NCBI GenBank assembly: GCA_004519485.1
Contig: CP038134.1
Location: 992,001 to 1,056,000, forward strand
DNA: 64,000 nt
Reading direction: 5' to 3'
DNA from: Nannochloropsis oceanica
Taxonomy: Eukaryota > Sar > Eustigmatophyceae > Eustigmatales > Monodopsidaceae
The notes below the pieces were generated by a model. The model ran no database searches and was not told the origin of the DNA. It was given only the letters and a program-made list of their open reading frames with translations. Positions 51,441 to 61,394 of the stretch are shown here, one piece after another. Position 1 is the first letter of the stretch. Every line of letters begins with the position of its first letter. A program made the translations under genes and the position numbers.

Positions 51441-52716
51441 ATGCTGCCGACCAATCAGTGGGTGACGCCGCTGCTCCTACTTGCCTGCACCGTCAACCTC
51501 CCCACCCCCGACGCTTTGTTAGTCCCTTCCCTAATACGTAGCAGCACGACGCCCAGCACTGTCACCACCTTCACGGCCGTCCATGCGCACAGCCAACAGC
51601 AAGCAGCCCTTCAGCTTATGCAGGGTGCAAGCTCCTCTCCTTCTGCGTCGGTATCGGGTACGTACGCGGCGTGTAGTGCTGCATGTACAGACGAAAGCAT
51701 GTCGTCTTCCTTTCCTTACCTAGCTTCATCCTTCCTTACCCCAGTCTATCCCCATGTGGCTCCTCCTCTTCTGACTTCCCATCCTCATGATACTTATGTT
51801 TTCAAACATTTCCCACCTCACACAGACCCGTATACGCCCCCAGCCGTCGCCCAGAGCGTTCATCGAGCTTCTCTCCCGGATCCTGACGCCGCCGATTTGA
51901 CGGGCACGGGCGACAGTGTGCGAGTGGTAACCCAGCAAATGAAAAAAAACGATGGACCTGCTATAACCAATTACGTGGAGATTAGCTTGTCCACAAAGGA
52001 AGGTATGCGTGCTATTTGGGGTTCAATTTGGGATCAGGAAGGACTCCCAGCTTGATCAGATACTGTTATTTCTTTCCGTTAACGCACCTCCCTGCTGCCT
52101 TACTTTATATGCGCTCTCACCCCTTTTCCCCCTTTCCCTCTTCCTCTCTCCTTATGTATCTCTCTGTTTGCCCTATCTGATTTGCCCTCGCACCTTTTCT
52201 CCCTTACCCACACCCTTCCTACCCTTCCTCCTTCCTCCTTCCTTCCTTCGCTCCGCAGGCATTTCCCTCCATGACATCACTCCCCAACTGCACCAGGCCA
52301 TCCGTGAGGCAAAGATTCAGGAAGGGTGGGTCAACGTCGTCAGTCGCCACACCACCACAGCTGTGACCATCAATGAATGCGAGTCTCGCCTCATGGACGA
52401 TATTCGGCAGTATTGTTTGAAGCTGGCCCCACCATCTCACCCTTACTTACACAACGACATTCACTTGAGGCCTGCCACGGAGGAGGACAGGAGGAGAGTG
52501 ATGGGAGGAGGGGAATGGAGGGATGTGGAGGAATGGAGAGCGCAGGAACCCAAGAACTGCCATGCGCATTTACTGTCGATGTTGGTTGGGAATTCTGTGA
52601 GTGTACCGGTGAGCAGGGGGAGGTTGAGGATAGGTAGGTGGCAGTCCGTGATGATGGTGGAGCTGGACGGAGAGAGAGAGCGGACAGTGGGGATTCAGGT
52701 GGTGGGTTATGAGTGA
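51441..52716 (+). CDS. YjbQ/UPF0047-family protein with long N-terminal extension
   Basis: Two exons (51441-52002 and 52259-52716) join in phase to 339 residues from the first ATG. The last 160 residues are a YjbQ (UPF0047) domain: NYVEISLSTKE/GISLHDITPQLHQAI, GWVNVVSRHTTTAVTINECESRLMDDI, YLHNDIHLR, then NCHAHLLSMLVGNSVSVPVSRGRLRIGRWQSVMMVELDGERERTVGIQV. The HTTTAV-x-x-NE and N-x-HAH motifs are the family core. Members have been linked to weak thiamine-phosphate-synthase activity, but their true role is unsettled. The first 176 residues are extra: a hydrophobic start (WVTPLLLLACTVNLPTPDALLVP) that could be a signal peptide, then a Ser/Thr/His/Pro-rich segment. Bacterial homologues lack this, so organelle or secretory routing is possible. 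An acceptor-like CGGACAG just before the ATG leaves room for an upstream exon. Confidence 0.87.
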
Positions 52717-53297
52717 GGAGGGAGGGAGGGAGGGAGGGAGGGAGGGAAGGAGAGAGGATCGAAGGTGGAGGAGGATGAGCGTGGAAAGGACGGAATGATT
52801 AGAATGTGTGCTGAATGTCCCCCAAAAAAACGGTTGAATGTGGTTGTGATGCATCTCGCGGTGTTGCTTGATAAGAACCTTTTATTTTATTTTTCCCCCT
52901 TCAGTTATTTTCCCTTTTTTGGGGGTCATTCCCATTATCCGTACCTTGGCTTCCTTCCTCCTTGATACTCGCGCGCTCCACGAGACAAAGATGGAACACG
53001 TTCAGTCGTCCTTGTTTTTTTTCCCCGATTTCTCTGCACATCTTCACTTTCTTTGAGTCTCTCGACTCTCAAGTCTCTTTCCGCAGAATCTAATTTACAG
53101 TGAATTGACTTTCATGTGTTTCAATGACTCAATCACCCCTCCCACAAGTAAAAAATACGTTCCACCTGAGTCCCCTCGCCCACCCGCGCTCCCTCCCTGC
53201 CTCCCTCCTCATTCATAACCCACCACCTAAACACCCCCCCGTCCGCTCTCTCTCTCCGTCCAGCTCCACCATCATTACAGCCTGCCACCTCCCTATC
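52717..53297. other. Convergent 3' region, YjbQ-family and FAD oxidoreductase genes
   Basis: About 580 bp between facing stop codons, opening with a GGGA tract (52718-52750). T-rich at 52880-52925. No gene seen. Confidence 0.4.
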
Positions 53298-54986
53298 CTA
53301 TGCCGCCAGAACTCTCAGGCCTGGGCCGTAATTGGATGTCACAGGCACGGGCACCTGCCTCACACCCTCCTCCAGCAATATCACATTTGCCGCTTCCCTC
53401 CCCGTTGCCACGGCCCGTTCCATCAATGCCGAGGGAAAGGAGGTCGACAGCCAGTCGCCGGCCAACGCCAGCCGGGTCATCCCCAACTCCCGCGGTGTCT
53501 GACTCCTTGGTCTGTACTTGAACAAACCCTTTTTGAACGAAGGAAAGTCGTCGTAGTGTGCGATAGAACCATCCATCAAAGAGAAATTCCCCGAGCACAT
53601 TTCGGGCAAAATGTGCCCACACACGGTCGGCCTCAAGAAGTTCCACAGCGCGTGCACCTCCTCCCCTTCGTCAAACCCTCCCTCCTTCTCATATCCCCCT
53701 TCCCAGGTATACAGGTGAAACTCGATGACGCTCCCCCCGGTCTTGGCGGCCCAATCCGCAGATTCTTTCTCTAATAAGTGGTATTGCGCGATCAGGTTCA
53801 CTGGGCTTGAATCGGGTGTCTCGAGGACGATCTCCTGGGCGTATGGACCTGTCAATTGCTTGTCGAAAAATGCGCGAAAGATCTTATAGGAGGGGGCAGT
53901 TTCCAGGTGGGAGACTTGGTGCTTGAGCTGCTCGAGGGCGGCGGTGGTGGTGATGTAGGAAGGACAAGGGAGGGCGGTCGGAGGAGAGACAGACGAGGAG
54001 CCAAGGATGGACTTAACACCCTGCAAATTAGTCGCCAAGACGACGTAATCAAATGACGCGTCCTTCCCCTCTTTCCCTTCTTTCTCCATCACCTTTATCC
54101 CTGTCTCCCCGAATTTCAACCCGCCCACCCTTCTTCCTCGCTCGATCACCACCCCCATTTCTACGAGCCGTTTCTCCCATGGCCCCAGCACTGCGGTCTC
54201 GTAGTCCTCATTCGTCACCTCCCGGTGATCCGCCTTGGGGTGACTCAAGAAATAAATGTGATTCATGGTAAGCATCTCCGCGGCACTGATGTTTTGGCGT
54301 TCGTTCACAGTCACGGACAAGGAAGGGGCGTAGAGAACGTCATAAAAAACTTTTGCCACGCCCTTTGCGGCTGCCCATTCAGGGAAAGATTCCTCGTCGT
54401 ATTTGGCCCAGACAGAAGTGTGATCGAACCAGAGCAAGTCAAACACGTGGCGGGTGGACAGTATGGCGTCGATCATGCGGAGGTTGGGGCTTCGCAGGAC
54501 GATGCTTACCAGATTCCACGGGTAGGGTCCCGAGCTAGCCAAGGATTCGGGCTTATATTTCGGGTCCTTAAAGATAAATTGCACCGCACCCCAGGGCCGG
54601 AAAAAGTGGTTAATGTCAAGACGTTTACGAATGTCGGCAAAGACGTGGTAATTTTCAAACCAGGCATGGAAGCCATGCTCTATCGCAAAGGTCTGTTTCG
54701 CAACCTGCACTTGCCGCGTGGCCAAGCGGCCGCCCAGCACATCTCCTGCTTCCCGCACAGTGACTTGGAAGCCTCGCTCGGCCAACTCCAAGGCTGCCGA
54801 AAGGCCTGCAAGCCCTCCACCCGCCACGAGAACGTGCCTGGGGGTGGTAGAGGACAGGCGGAGAGGGTCTTGAGGATTGAGGGGCTCGATTATCTCAAAG
54901 GTCGGACGAGTGATGGGACGAAGGACGAATGCCAGGATAACAGCAACGACAACACCCCTGGTGAAGTGGGCTGTGGTAGTGGGCAT
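53298..54986 (-). CDS. FAD-dependent oxidoreductase, carotenoid desaturase-like
   Basis: Single exon, 562 residues, close to the size of phytoene and zeta-carotene desaturases. After an N-terminal hydrophobic segment (GVVVAVILAFVL) comes the dinucleotide-binding fold VLVAGGGLAGLSAALELAERGFQVTVREAGDVLGGRLATR, which includes the GxGxxG loop and the following GG-R motif of the amine-oxidase/desaturase superfamily. EHGFHAWFENYHVFADIRKRLDI, SLSVTVNERQNISAAEML and YVVLATNLQGVKSIL follow, then a C-terminal FAD-binding block with RLALAGDWLSTSFPSALMERAVATGREAAN. This last block (aGD-------s-egA--sG) is typical of desaturases. The family includes plastid carotenoid enzymes and uncharacterised relatives; no certain plastid leader is visible. 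The exact substrate is unknown. It is divergent from an ankyrin-like gene. Confidence 0.85.
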   Translation of the reverse strand: MPTTTAHFTRGVVVAVILAFVLRPITRPTFEIIEPLNPQDPLRLSSTTPRHVLVAGGGLAGLSAALELAERGFQVTVREAGDVLGGRLATRQVQVAKQTFAIEHGFHAWFENYHVFADIRKRLDINHFFRPWGAVQFIFKDPKYKPESLASSGPYPWNLVSIVLRSPNLRMIDAILSTRHVFDLLWFDHTSVWAKYDEESFPEWAAAKGVAKVFYDVLYAPSLSVTVNERQNISAAEMLTMNHIYFLSHPKADHREVTNEDYETAVLGPWEKRLVEMGVVIERGRRVGGLKFGETGIKVMEKEGKEGKDASFDYVVLATNLQGVKSILGSSSVSPPTALPCPSYITTTAALEQLKHQVSHLETAPSYKIFRAFFDKQLTGPYAQEIVLETPDSSPVNLIAQYHLLEKESADWAAKTGGSVIEFHLYTWEGGYEKEGGFDEGEEVHALWNFLRPTVCGHILPEMCSGNFSLMDGSIAHYDDFPSFKKGLFKYRPRSQTPRELGMTRLALAGDWLSTSFPSALMERAVATGREAANVILLEEGVRQVPVPVTSNYGPGLRVLAA

Positions 54987-55416
54987 GATTTAACAGAGCG
55001 TGGCCCCTATTTGTCATTTGTGAGGGGGAAGAAAGGGTGGGTTTGGTTATTTAGGCGACGTGACAATGGCATGTGGAAGTGGGGAGGTGCTGTCGCTGCT
55101 ACCTGCGTACGTGGTGGGGTTGGGTAGTTCTTGGGAATCAAGCACTGGATAAAGACGCAATGCACAAGCAAGCGGGTCTCATTTCTCCAGCATAGTGAAA
55201 GCTCGAGGTCACATGCCATGAGTGGCTAAAAAGGCCTATCCCGGTCGGCTGGTTGACTCCCAAAAATATAGCATTGAAACCGGAGACCTTCACCCTCTGC
55301 TTCAATTTCCGTCTCAAATCATTCGCCTTTGCACGGCTAGCCGTGCGCTGCATTTCATACCTGCCGTCCAGTGATATGGTCCACGACATAACCATACGCC
55401 TAAGACAATCACCTAT
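54987..55416. promoter_or_regulatory. Divergent promoter region with a 16-bp perfect palindrome
   Basis: About 430 bp between the FAD oxidoreductase and ankyrin-like genes, with a perfect palindrome at 55331-55346. Confidence 0.5.
55331..55346. promoter_or_regulatory. Perfect 16-bp palindrome GCACGGCTAGCCGTGC
   Basis: Self-complementary over all 16 bases, located 71 bp upstream of the ankyrin-like start and about 345 bp upstream of the FAD oxidoreductase start. Its form fits a binding site for a dimeric factor; no function is shown. Confidence 0.5.
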
Positions 55417-56845
55417 ATGAGGCTAGCCAGAAGCGGGGGGGTACTTTGTGCCACTCTGGTTTTTGCCTCCGCTACATCCAGAGCTCTCGAGCATCCCGTA
55501 CATCCCTATTTCCATCAGACCATCACAGCCAGCGGCAGTAGGAGCTCGTCGTCGCGAAAAAAAATATCTTGGTGTAAGGTATTACAGAGATTAATCTCTT
55601 CATGGAATTTTAAAGCTTGTGCTAATCAGCTACGACGTAAACATGCAGGCACCGCCCACCTCTCTCCAACACCATCTCATCACCTCATCTTCCCTCCCCC
55701 AACCAGGAGGCTTTGAGATAATGGACCGTGACAATCCCACAGCGATTGTATGCAAGCGTCTTGAAGCACTTGGTGGACAAGGGAAAATTCTCGCCGAGGC
55801 TGTAGTCGTGATAATACACGAAGCACCAGATATTGCAGAGAAACTTTTCTCAGTCCCAAGGAAAGACAGAGAATATATTCCCAACCTTCTGGCACAATAT
55901 GACCGCGGTGGTCATACCTTGCTATGGTACTCTTTACATAAAGGGCAGATCGATTTTGCCGATATGTTTCTTGGGCTCTGCGGCGAAAAAGAACTCCTGA
56001 AAAAGACAATGGCTGGGCAATCCTTGCTTATGGTAAGTACCTCGATGCGCATCTTGAGCAGAAGAGGAAGAGCGCATTGGGTTTGTAGAGAGACGAGCGC
56101 AAACACAAAGCATACAAATATTTTTGTAGTTTGATTCCCATTGCCTCCTTTCTTGGTTATAATCCGGGCAAGCATTACGCGAACTTACCGAAATGACGAT
56201 CAGGCGGCTGGACATTAATTTGTTATCGAACTTTCCATTCTGCCCCTATTCCCCGCATGTACATCTGTTGATGAGTATTCTCGAAAATCCAGAGGTACAA
56301 GTGTGCGTCTTCACAACCGCATAGATACAGAGCTTCACCTACATGCGCACCCTCAACAGGCGGCCGTTGACGGAGACCAAGCAGAGGCAGCAACCTGGCT
56401 ATTGCGCCAATGGGCGGCACATTTCGGTCTTTCTCGCATGTATCTATTGATGGAGGAAGAGAGTCTCGCGGGGTATTCAGCCCTGTGGTGGTGTGGGATG
56501 GACGGGCGCGAATCGGCGGCTAGAGCGTTGTTGGCGTGCGGAGCGGACGACCACCGCCTGGATCGGAACAACGTCTCTTGTGTGGAGATTGCCCGACATC
56601 GGCAGCAGATTGGCATGCTAGCCATGTATGAGGAAGCGGAGCGAGCATACTTTTTGACCAAAATGCGGCAGTTGACCGAAATGGGCCGGGCTGTGGGACC
56701 AGAGGTAGAGAGAAATGAGCACGGGGAGGAAAAGAATACAGAAGATGGCAGCGGCGGTGAAATGAAATTCAAGGGAGTCACAGCATTTGTTATGCAATAT
56801 CTGACTTCAGACCTGGCAATGGAGCTGGGGCTGTGGATGCGATAG
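55417..56845 (+). CDS. Secreted or endomembrane protein with ankyrin-like repeats
   Basis: Three exons (55417-55578, 55649-56032, 56360-56845) join in phase to 343 residues. The N-terminus is a signal peptide candidate (MRLARSGGVLCATLVFASATSRA). The middle holds helical segments (LEALGGQGKILAEAVVVIIHEAPDIAEKLF, GGHTLLWYSLHKGQIDFADMFL) and ankyrin-like repeats: AGQSLLMAAVDGDQAEAATWLL across the second intron and GYSALWWCGMDGRESAARALLACGADDHRLDRNN, with the G-x-[ST]-L-x-x-A/C and L-L-x-x-G-A-D pattern. The join at the second intron restores a proper repeat, which supports the model. A short open stretch at 56165-56295 between these exons is in no usable phase. Ankyrin repeats bind proteins; being secreted is unusual and is predicted from the leader only. 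Confidence 0.72.
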
Positions 56846-57786
56846 ATTGAAGCGAGAAGCTTCACAAGGGTGTATTTCATACGACACGATGGGTGGAATG
56901 TAAACAGGAAAGAGCGCGGAAATTGTCTTTGTATAGGAAGTAGTAGAACATAGATCGCGCATAGAGACAAGAGAATAGAGGAAGGGACAATGTAAATGAC
57001 TGTATTAAAACACTAATGCATTAAGTCGTTTTTACGTGTCAGTGAAAGGCACAGCAAATTTACTTTCTCTCCTCTCCTCCTCCCTCTCCTCCCCCTCGTT
57101 ACCCCTTATATTCCAGATACATGACTCTCATGACCTTCTCTGAATGTGTCTTCCTCAAAACCTCAACAACCACAAGTGGGCCGAAAGGCCATGCAGCGAT
57201 CAAGTGAGAGGGGAAGGGTTGGAGGAAGAGAGAAGGAGAAGGAGGAAAGGTGAAGAGATGGGGGAGAGGACGGGGAAAGAATTTGGAGGGCGGAGGTGTT
57301 ATTGGGGATTGAGGGCTTTGCTGCTGCCGCTGCTGCTGCTGCTCCTGCTGCTGCTGCTGTTGTTGTTGTTGTTGCTGCTGCTAAAAGGAGGAGGAGGAAG
57401 AGGAGAGTAAACGACATAATTAATTTTTTTTAATGAATTAAATGTGCTCCTAAATGGAGTATTATGAAAGGTAGGGAGGAGAAAAGAGAGGGATGGTTTG
57501 CATGGGGAGAAGCGAGTAGATTTCTTCCTTTATATGTCCACGGACTCTTGTGCTCCCTTTCGGCTTCTCATCTGCATGTTCGTAACTTTCCCTCGACTCA
57601 AGCCCAACGTGCTTCTTTTATTGACATCCCTCTACGTTTTCTGGGATCAGTCTTTTCTTACCCATTTATCTTTTTTCCCGCACCTATCTTGTCCCCGCTC
57701 CGTATTAACTCTTCTTTTGTTGATATCCTTCTTCCTTCTTCCTGGATCCGTCTTGTCTTATCCATCCATCCTTTTCCCTGCACCTT
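56846..57786. other. Convergent 3' region with trinucleotide repeats
   Basis: About 940 bp between the ankyrin-like and Cys-rich genes. It contains GCTGCT/GTTGTT repeats at about 57317-57381 and GGAGGA runs beside them. An open frame at 57144-57410 is made of these repeats. AT-rich at 57415-57470. Confidence 0.5.
57317..57381. repeat. Imperfect GCT/GTT trinucleotide repeat
   Basis: About 20 CTG- and TTG-type units, imperfect, in the intergenic region between two facing genes. Confidence 0.85.
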
Positions 57787-58140
57787 CTATTTCTCATGCA
57801 CCACCGGGCAATGGCAGCTGCCCTTAAATGCGATGCAGCGACAGCCCTTACGCCCACAAGTTTCGCATACGTCGTCCGCCCCCAATTCTAACACGCATCC
57901 CAAAGGCGCCGTCACGGTGACCATCGTGGGTCTATGCTCCTTGGCTGCAGCCTCAATGCGCTGGGCACAGTCGCAATATCCCTTAATCTCGGCGCAGCGG
58001 CAGCGTTTCCCGCATCTCGTGCAGGGACACTTCGAAGCTTCAGATAAAGTAGCACCCGCGGCTTCGTCGCCACTCACTTCCATTATACACCCACAGGGGG
58101 TTTCCTGACGGATCATAAAATGCTCGCTTGTGCTGCTCAT
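57787..58140 (-). CDS. Small Cys-rich protein with two tandem metallothionein-like units
   Basis: Single exon, 117 residues from the ATG at 58140. It has two homologous units. Unit 1 reads CGCIMEVSGDE and, after a spacer, CPCTRCGKRCRCAEIKGYCDC; unit 2 reads GCVLELGADD, then CETCGRKGCRCIAFKGSCHC. Both share G-C-[IV]-[ML]-E-[VL], C-x-x-C-G-[KR]-x-C-R-C-x-x-[IF]-K-G-x-C-x-C, so each ends in a dense Cys cluster fit to bind Zn, Cu or Cd thiolate centres. Total Cys is about 18, roughly 15 percent, lower than in classical metallothioneins, and the spacing with Gly turns could also make two small zinc knuckles. No leader peptide. I know no named family with this exact pattern. The gene is divergent from IFT122. 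Confidence 0.75.
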   Translation of the reverse strand: MSSTSEHFMIRQETPCGCIMEVSGDEAAGATLSEASKCPCTRCGKRCRCAEIKGYCDCAQRIEAAAKEHRPTMVTVTAPLGCVLELGADDVCETCGRKGCRCIAFKGSCHCPVVHEK

Positions 58141-58589
58141 GGTTGTCGTAGCGTGCGAGAGTGGAAGTAGTGACAAGTGTGCTGTATGATGCAGGTGTGG
58201 ACAATAAGTAAGTGTTTTTATTTATCAAATTCCTGGTGATGGTGCCGCTAAAATAATGCTTGCCGGAATAAATGGTCAGGGGGGTCATAATAATTCCATT
58301 ATGCTGCTCTGCAAGGGATAATTGGAGAGGCAGAACATAGATCCGCTCAGACCACTGACAACAGAACAAGACTACTAGCTACGGTGATATAAAAAAACCG
58401 AACCGACACTCAAGCTTTAGAAATGTCTAGATATCGTGTGATTTGGGCATAATTTTCAACCTCCGTCCTTGCATGGGCCGCGGCAAAGGCCGGAAAAGTA
58501 ATCCATGTCCTGCATGTGAACATTTTCATGTTAAGATCCAGGGAATGCTCAGCAAACACCCCTACATTACCATAATTAACACAGTGATA
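58141..58589. promoter_or_regulatory. Divergent promoter region, Cys-rich protein and IFT122
   Basis: About 450 bp between the chosen starts; the IFT122 frame is open from 58443 with an in-frame ATG at 58473. AT-rich at 58205-58310. No metal-response element recognised. Confidence 0.4.
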
Positions 58590-61394
58590 ATGCTTGTAGC
58601 GACTTCGTCCTTGCTTTGGACCTCGTCCCCCTCAGACCTCCCACAAAAGGACAACAATTTGGAGGTCGCCGCCGTTCGCTTAAGCCCGGACGGTACGCGA
58701 CTAGTAGCGGCAATAGCCACGCGCGTATTGCTCTACGACACCGCGACGGGGACTCTGCTCAGCACACTCAAGGCCCATAAAATGGGCATTGTTTCTGACG
58801 TGGACTGGTCTCCGGACGGGACGCGATTTGTCTCGGGGGATGTTGAGGGAAAGGTCATTATTTGGACTGGGGCGGGCGAGGGTTTGCTGAAATACAGCCA
58901 CAGTAGGCACGCCACTGTGGGCGAAGATTCTCCGATGGGCGTGAAACAACTTTCTCATAATCCCATCATGCACCAGCTTTGCTCGATAGCCGACCTGGAA
59001 TTTGCTCTTTGGAGCCCTGGCCAAAAAGCTGTAGTGAAGAAAAAAGTGTCCCACATCATAGCAAGAGTTGCATGGCGCGGCGACGGGCAGTGCATGGCCC
59101 TGGGGTTCGCAAATGGAGAGGTTTCATTGCGTGAATGTACTTCATGGGCTGAAATTGGCAAAATCATGTGCCAGCCTTGCATGGACGTGATGACCTGGAT
59201 GGCCTCGGACGTTCTGGTGGTGGGCAAGAAGCAGACGCTAACGGTGTACCACAATGGCATAAAATGCCCAAAGAACATATCTTTGGATTCAATTGTATTG
59301 GAAGCGCAACATGCGCCAAGGTTGAAAGCCACACTCCTCCTCCTTCAGGATGGAAATGTGCTTCTATTCCGTGACGAAGACAGCCCCGCCCAGGCGATTT
59401 ACCAGAGTGATAAGAGCAGCAGTCCCGTCACAATGGCTATAGCTCTTGATCGCCTTGCCCTTGGCTCTGCGGAAGGTATCATCAGTCTAGTACGCATATT
59501 GTCATCCTCTCAGCAGCTAGCTCCTTGTTTAATTAAAGACGGTTGGCAAGCCAAAGTCGACTCACAGATTGCAAACGGCGACCTGACTCTCGCCTTCGCG
59601 ACGCTCCAGGAGCGTGGATCTCCTCTGTCGTTGTCGTCCTCTTCCTCCTCTCAACCTTCGATTTATTGGGAAGACCAAGTGTTGGCTGTCGCCCGCGCTG
59701 CCCAAGATCCAGAGCTTGTGCGAATGTGCGGGTCATTATTGGCTGAAATTCCTCACATTTCTTCCCCATCAATTATAAATGATAAAGAAGCTTCTATCCG
59801 CCGCGGTCGGGCACTCCGCGAGATTTTCTTGAGCAAACTCCAGGATGTTTCCCTGCTTATGGTCTACTATATTCGGCAGAAGATGTGGGCAGAGGCCCTG
59901 GCGCTAGCCGAGGAAAAGGCAGGCTTGTTTGACCCAAGTACTTTCTTGCCATATGCTCAGTGGTTGTTGACAGAGAATCCGCAGCGCAATTTTGATGAAG
60001 CTATGTCCTTCTATTACTGTTATGATAGTGCAGCGCAGGGCAGGATATTAGTGGAAGTGTTGGTACGGAATGCAGTTGTTGAAGGCCGCTTTCAGGACGC
60101 TTCGTACTACTGCTGGGTGCTAGCGGTAGATGCCTTTCATTTAGTTGGTAGCAACGAGACGAGCGACGGCAGCTATGAAAAGGAGTATAACCGTCTCTCC
60201 ACCCTAGCAGACGTATACGGAGCCTTTCAACACATTCATGCATACACTCAAGAGCCCTTTACGACACTCTCCCCTCTCGCTCTCTTTCAGGTGGCTCGTT
60301 TCGTCCTCAACACACTTGGAAGTGGCGAGCCCCCCTTTGGCATATCCAAGATTGCCACCCTTTACACTATTACAAAGCAAGCCCAGATATTAGGAGCTCG
60401 AATCTTTGCATGCTCCTGCTATTCGAAACTCCTCACACTAAATTTGCCTTCGTCTTGGAGAGATGCGGTGGAGGTGGGCATGTTACATTTGCAGGCGGTA
60501 CCGCAAGCAGATGAGGGAAAAGAAGAAGAAGAGTTGCACCCGGTGTGCTATCAGTGCGGGCACATTAATCCTTTCATAAACCCTGCAAATCAATTTGTCA
60601 AGGAATCATTGATAGTTCGAGGAGGAAGAGCAGACAAGAACGAAAAATTGAGCGAGGCCCCTGTAGAGGTCTCTGGAGCCAGAGGCAGTATCAGCAACTG
60701 TAGCCGTAGCAGCAGCAACAAGAAGAGCACCAACGGTGATGAGTGGGCGGGGGATGTCTGCGTTAGGTGCGGCCATCCTTTTATCCGCTCCATGCTAGGA
60801 TTTGAAGTCTTGCCCTTGGTGGAATTTATGCCTGACCAGGCCTTGTCGGATGAGGAGGTTGTGGCATTGTTGCAGACAGAACCACTGATGAACACGAGCT
60901 CAGCGGGTGGTGGCATGCATATCTCGTCGCCATCAACGATGCTTGCGGTGCCACCAACAGCTGTAAAAAGGGTAGAAAGGAGCTATATACCCGTCATGGT
61001 GGATACTTCAACGCTCCAGGCCTTGCGGGCAGAGGAGGTGTTCGTCTGTAGGCCCGTGGCGAGCAGTGGGGCGCATGAAATGTTCATGAAAAGGAGAAGG
61101 AAAAAGGACAAAAAAAAATCCATCCCCGACAACTGCACTTCTAACACATGTCTCCGAAGCCGATTTTTTCGCAATGTGCTGTATCCCGACATTCCGCTCG
61201 CTTTGTCCCAGCCCGCGCAACGATTCTCTCCCGAGGAACACTTTGAGATGGCCTACCTCTGGGCCACGGCTACTGCAACATCATCTGTAACACAACAAGA
61301 CAGAAACAATATAGAAGAGGAGAGAAAAATGGGGGTTCCAACGTGTCCGTTTTCAAGGGTCAGGGACTTGGGAGAGTACGGGCCCTTGGCGTGA
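58590..61394 (+). CDS. IFT122: IFT122, intraflagellar transport complex A subunit (shortened)
   Basis: Single exon. From the ATG at 58590 it encodes 934 residues; an in-frame ATG at 58473 would give 973, but the propeller starts near the later ATG as in relatives. WD repeats open the protein: VRLSPDGTRLVAAIATRVLLYDTATGTLL, VDWSPDGTRFVSGDVEGKVIIWT, then the IFT122-typical FALWSPGQKAVVKKKVSHIIARVAWRGDGQCMALGFANGEVSLRE. The TPR-like half matches closely: AEALALAEEKAGLFDPSTFLPYAQWLLTENP, NAVVEGRFQDASYYCWVL, YGAFQHIHAYTQEPF and GISKIATLYTITKQAQILGAR. Two zinc-ribbon Cys pairs, CYQCGHINPF and CVRCGHPF, and the tail FFRNVLYPDIPLALSQPAQ, fit the C-terminal module. Known relatives are about 1200 residues; the second beta-propeller and early TPRs seem cut down. 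IFT-A acts in retrograde ciliary transport. Confidence 0.9.
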   Translation: MLVATSSLLWTSSPSDLPQKDNNLEVAAVRLSPDGTRLVAAIATRVLLYDTATGTLLSTLKAHKMGIVSDVDWSPDGTRFVSGDVEGKVIIWTGAGEGLLKYSHSRHATVGEDSPMGVKQLSHNPIMHQLCSIADLEFALWSPGQKAVVKKKVSHIIARVAWRGDGQCMALGFANGEVSLRECTSWAEIGKIMCQPCMDVMTWMASDVLVVGKKQTLTVYHNGIKCPKNISLDSIVLEAQHAPRLKATLLLLQDGNVLLFRDEDSPAQAIYQSDKSSSPVTMAIALDRLALGSAEGIISLVRILSSSQQLAPCLIKDGWQAKVDSQIANGDLTLAFATLQERGSPLSLSSSSSSQPSIYWEDQVLAVARAAQDPELVRMCGSLLAEIPHISSPSIINDKEASIRRGRALREIFLSKLQDVSLLMVYYIRQKMWAEALALAEEKAGLFDPSTFLPYAQWLLTENPQRNFDEAMSFYYCYDSAAQGRILVEVLVRNAVVEGRFQDASYYCWVLAVDAFHLVGSNETSDGSYEKEYNRLSTLADVYGAFQHIHAYTQEPFTTLSPLALFQVARFVLNTLGSGEPPFGISKIATLYTITKQAQILGARIFACSCYSKLLTLNLPSSWRDAVEVGMLHLQAVPQADEGKEEEELHPVCYQCGHINPFINPANQFVKESLIVRGGRADKNEKLSEAPVEVSGARGSISNCSRSSSNKKSTNGDEWAGDVCVRCGHPFIRSMLGFEVLPLVEFMPDQALSDEEVVALLQTEPLMNTSSAGGGMHISSPSTMLAVPPTAVKRVERSYIPVMVDTSTLQALRAEEVFVCRPVASSGAHEMFMKRRRKKDKKKSIPDNCTSNTCLRSRFFRNVLYPDIPLALSQPAQRFSPEEHFEMAYLWATATATSSVTQQDRNNIEEERKMGVPTCPFSRVRDLGEYGPLA

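Noticed and set aside
56165-56295. Open stretch reading ALRELTEM between exons of the ankyrin-like gene
   Set aside because: No acceptor gives it the right phase, while skipping it joins two halves of a proper ankyrin repeat.
57144-57410. Leu-rich open frames in the GCT repeat
   Set aside because: Simple trinucleotide repeat open in all frames; no homology.
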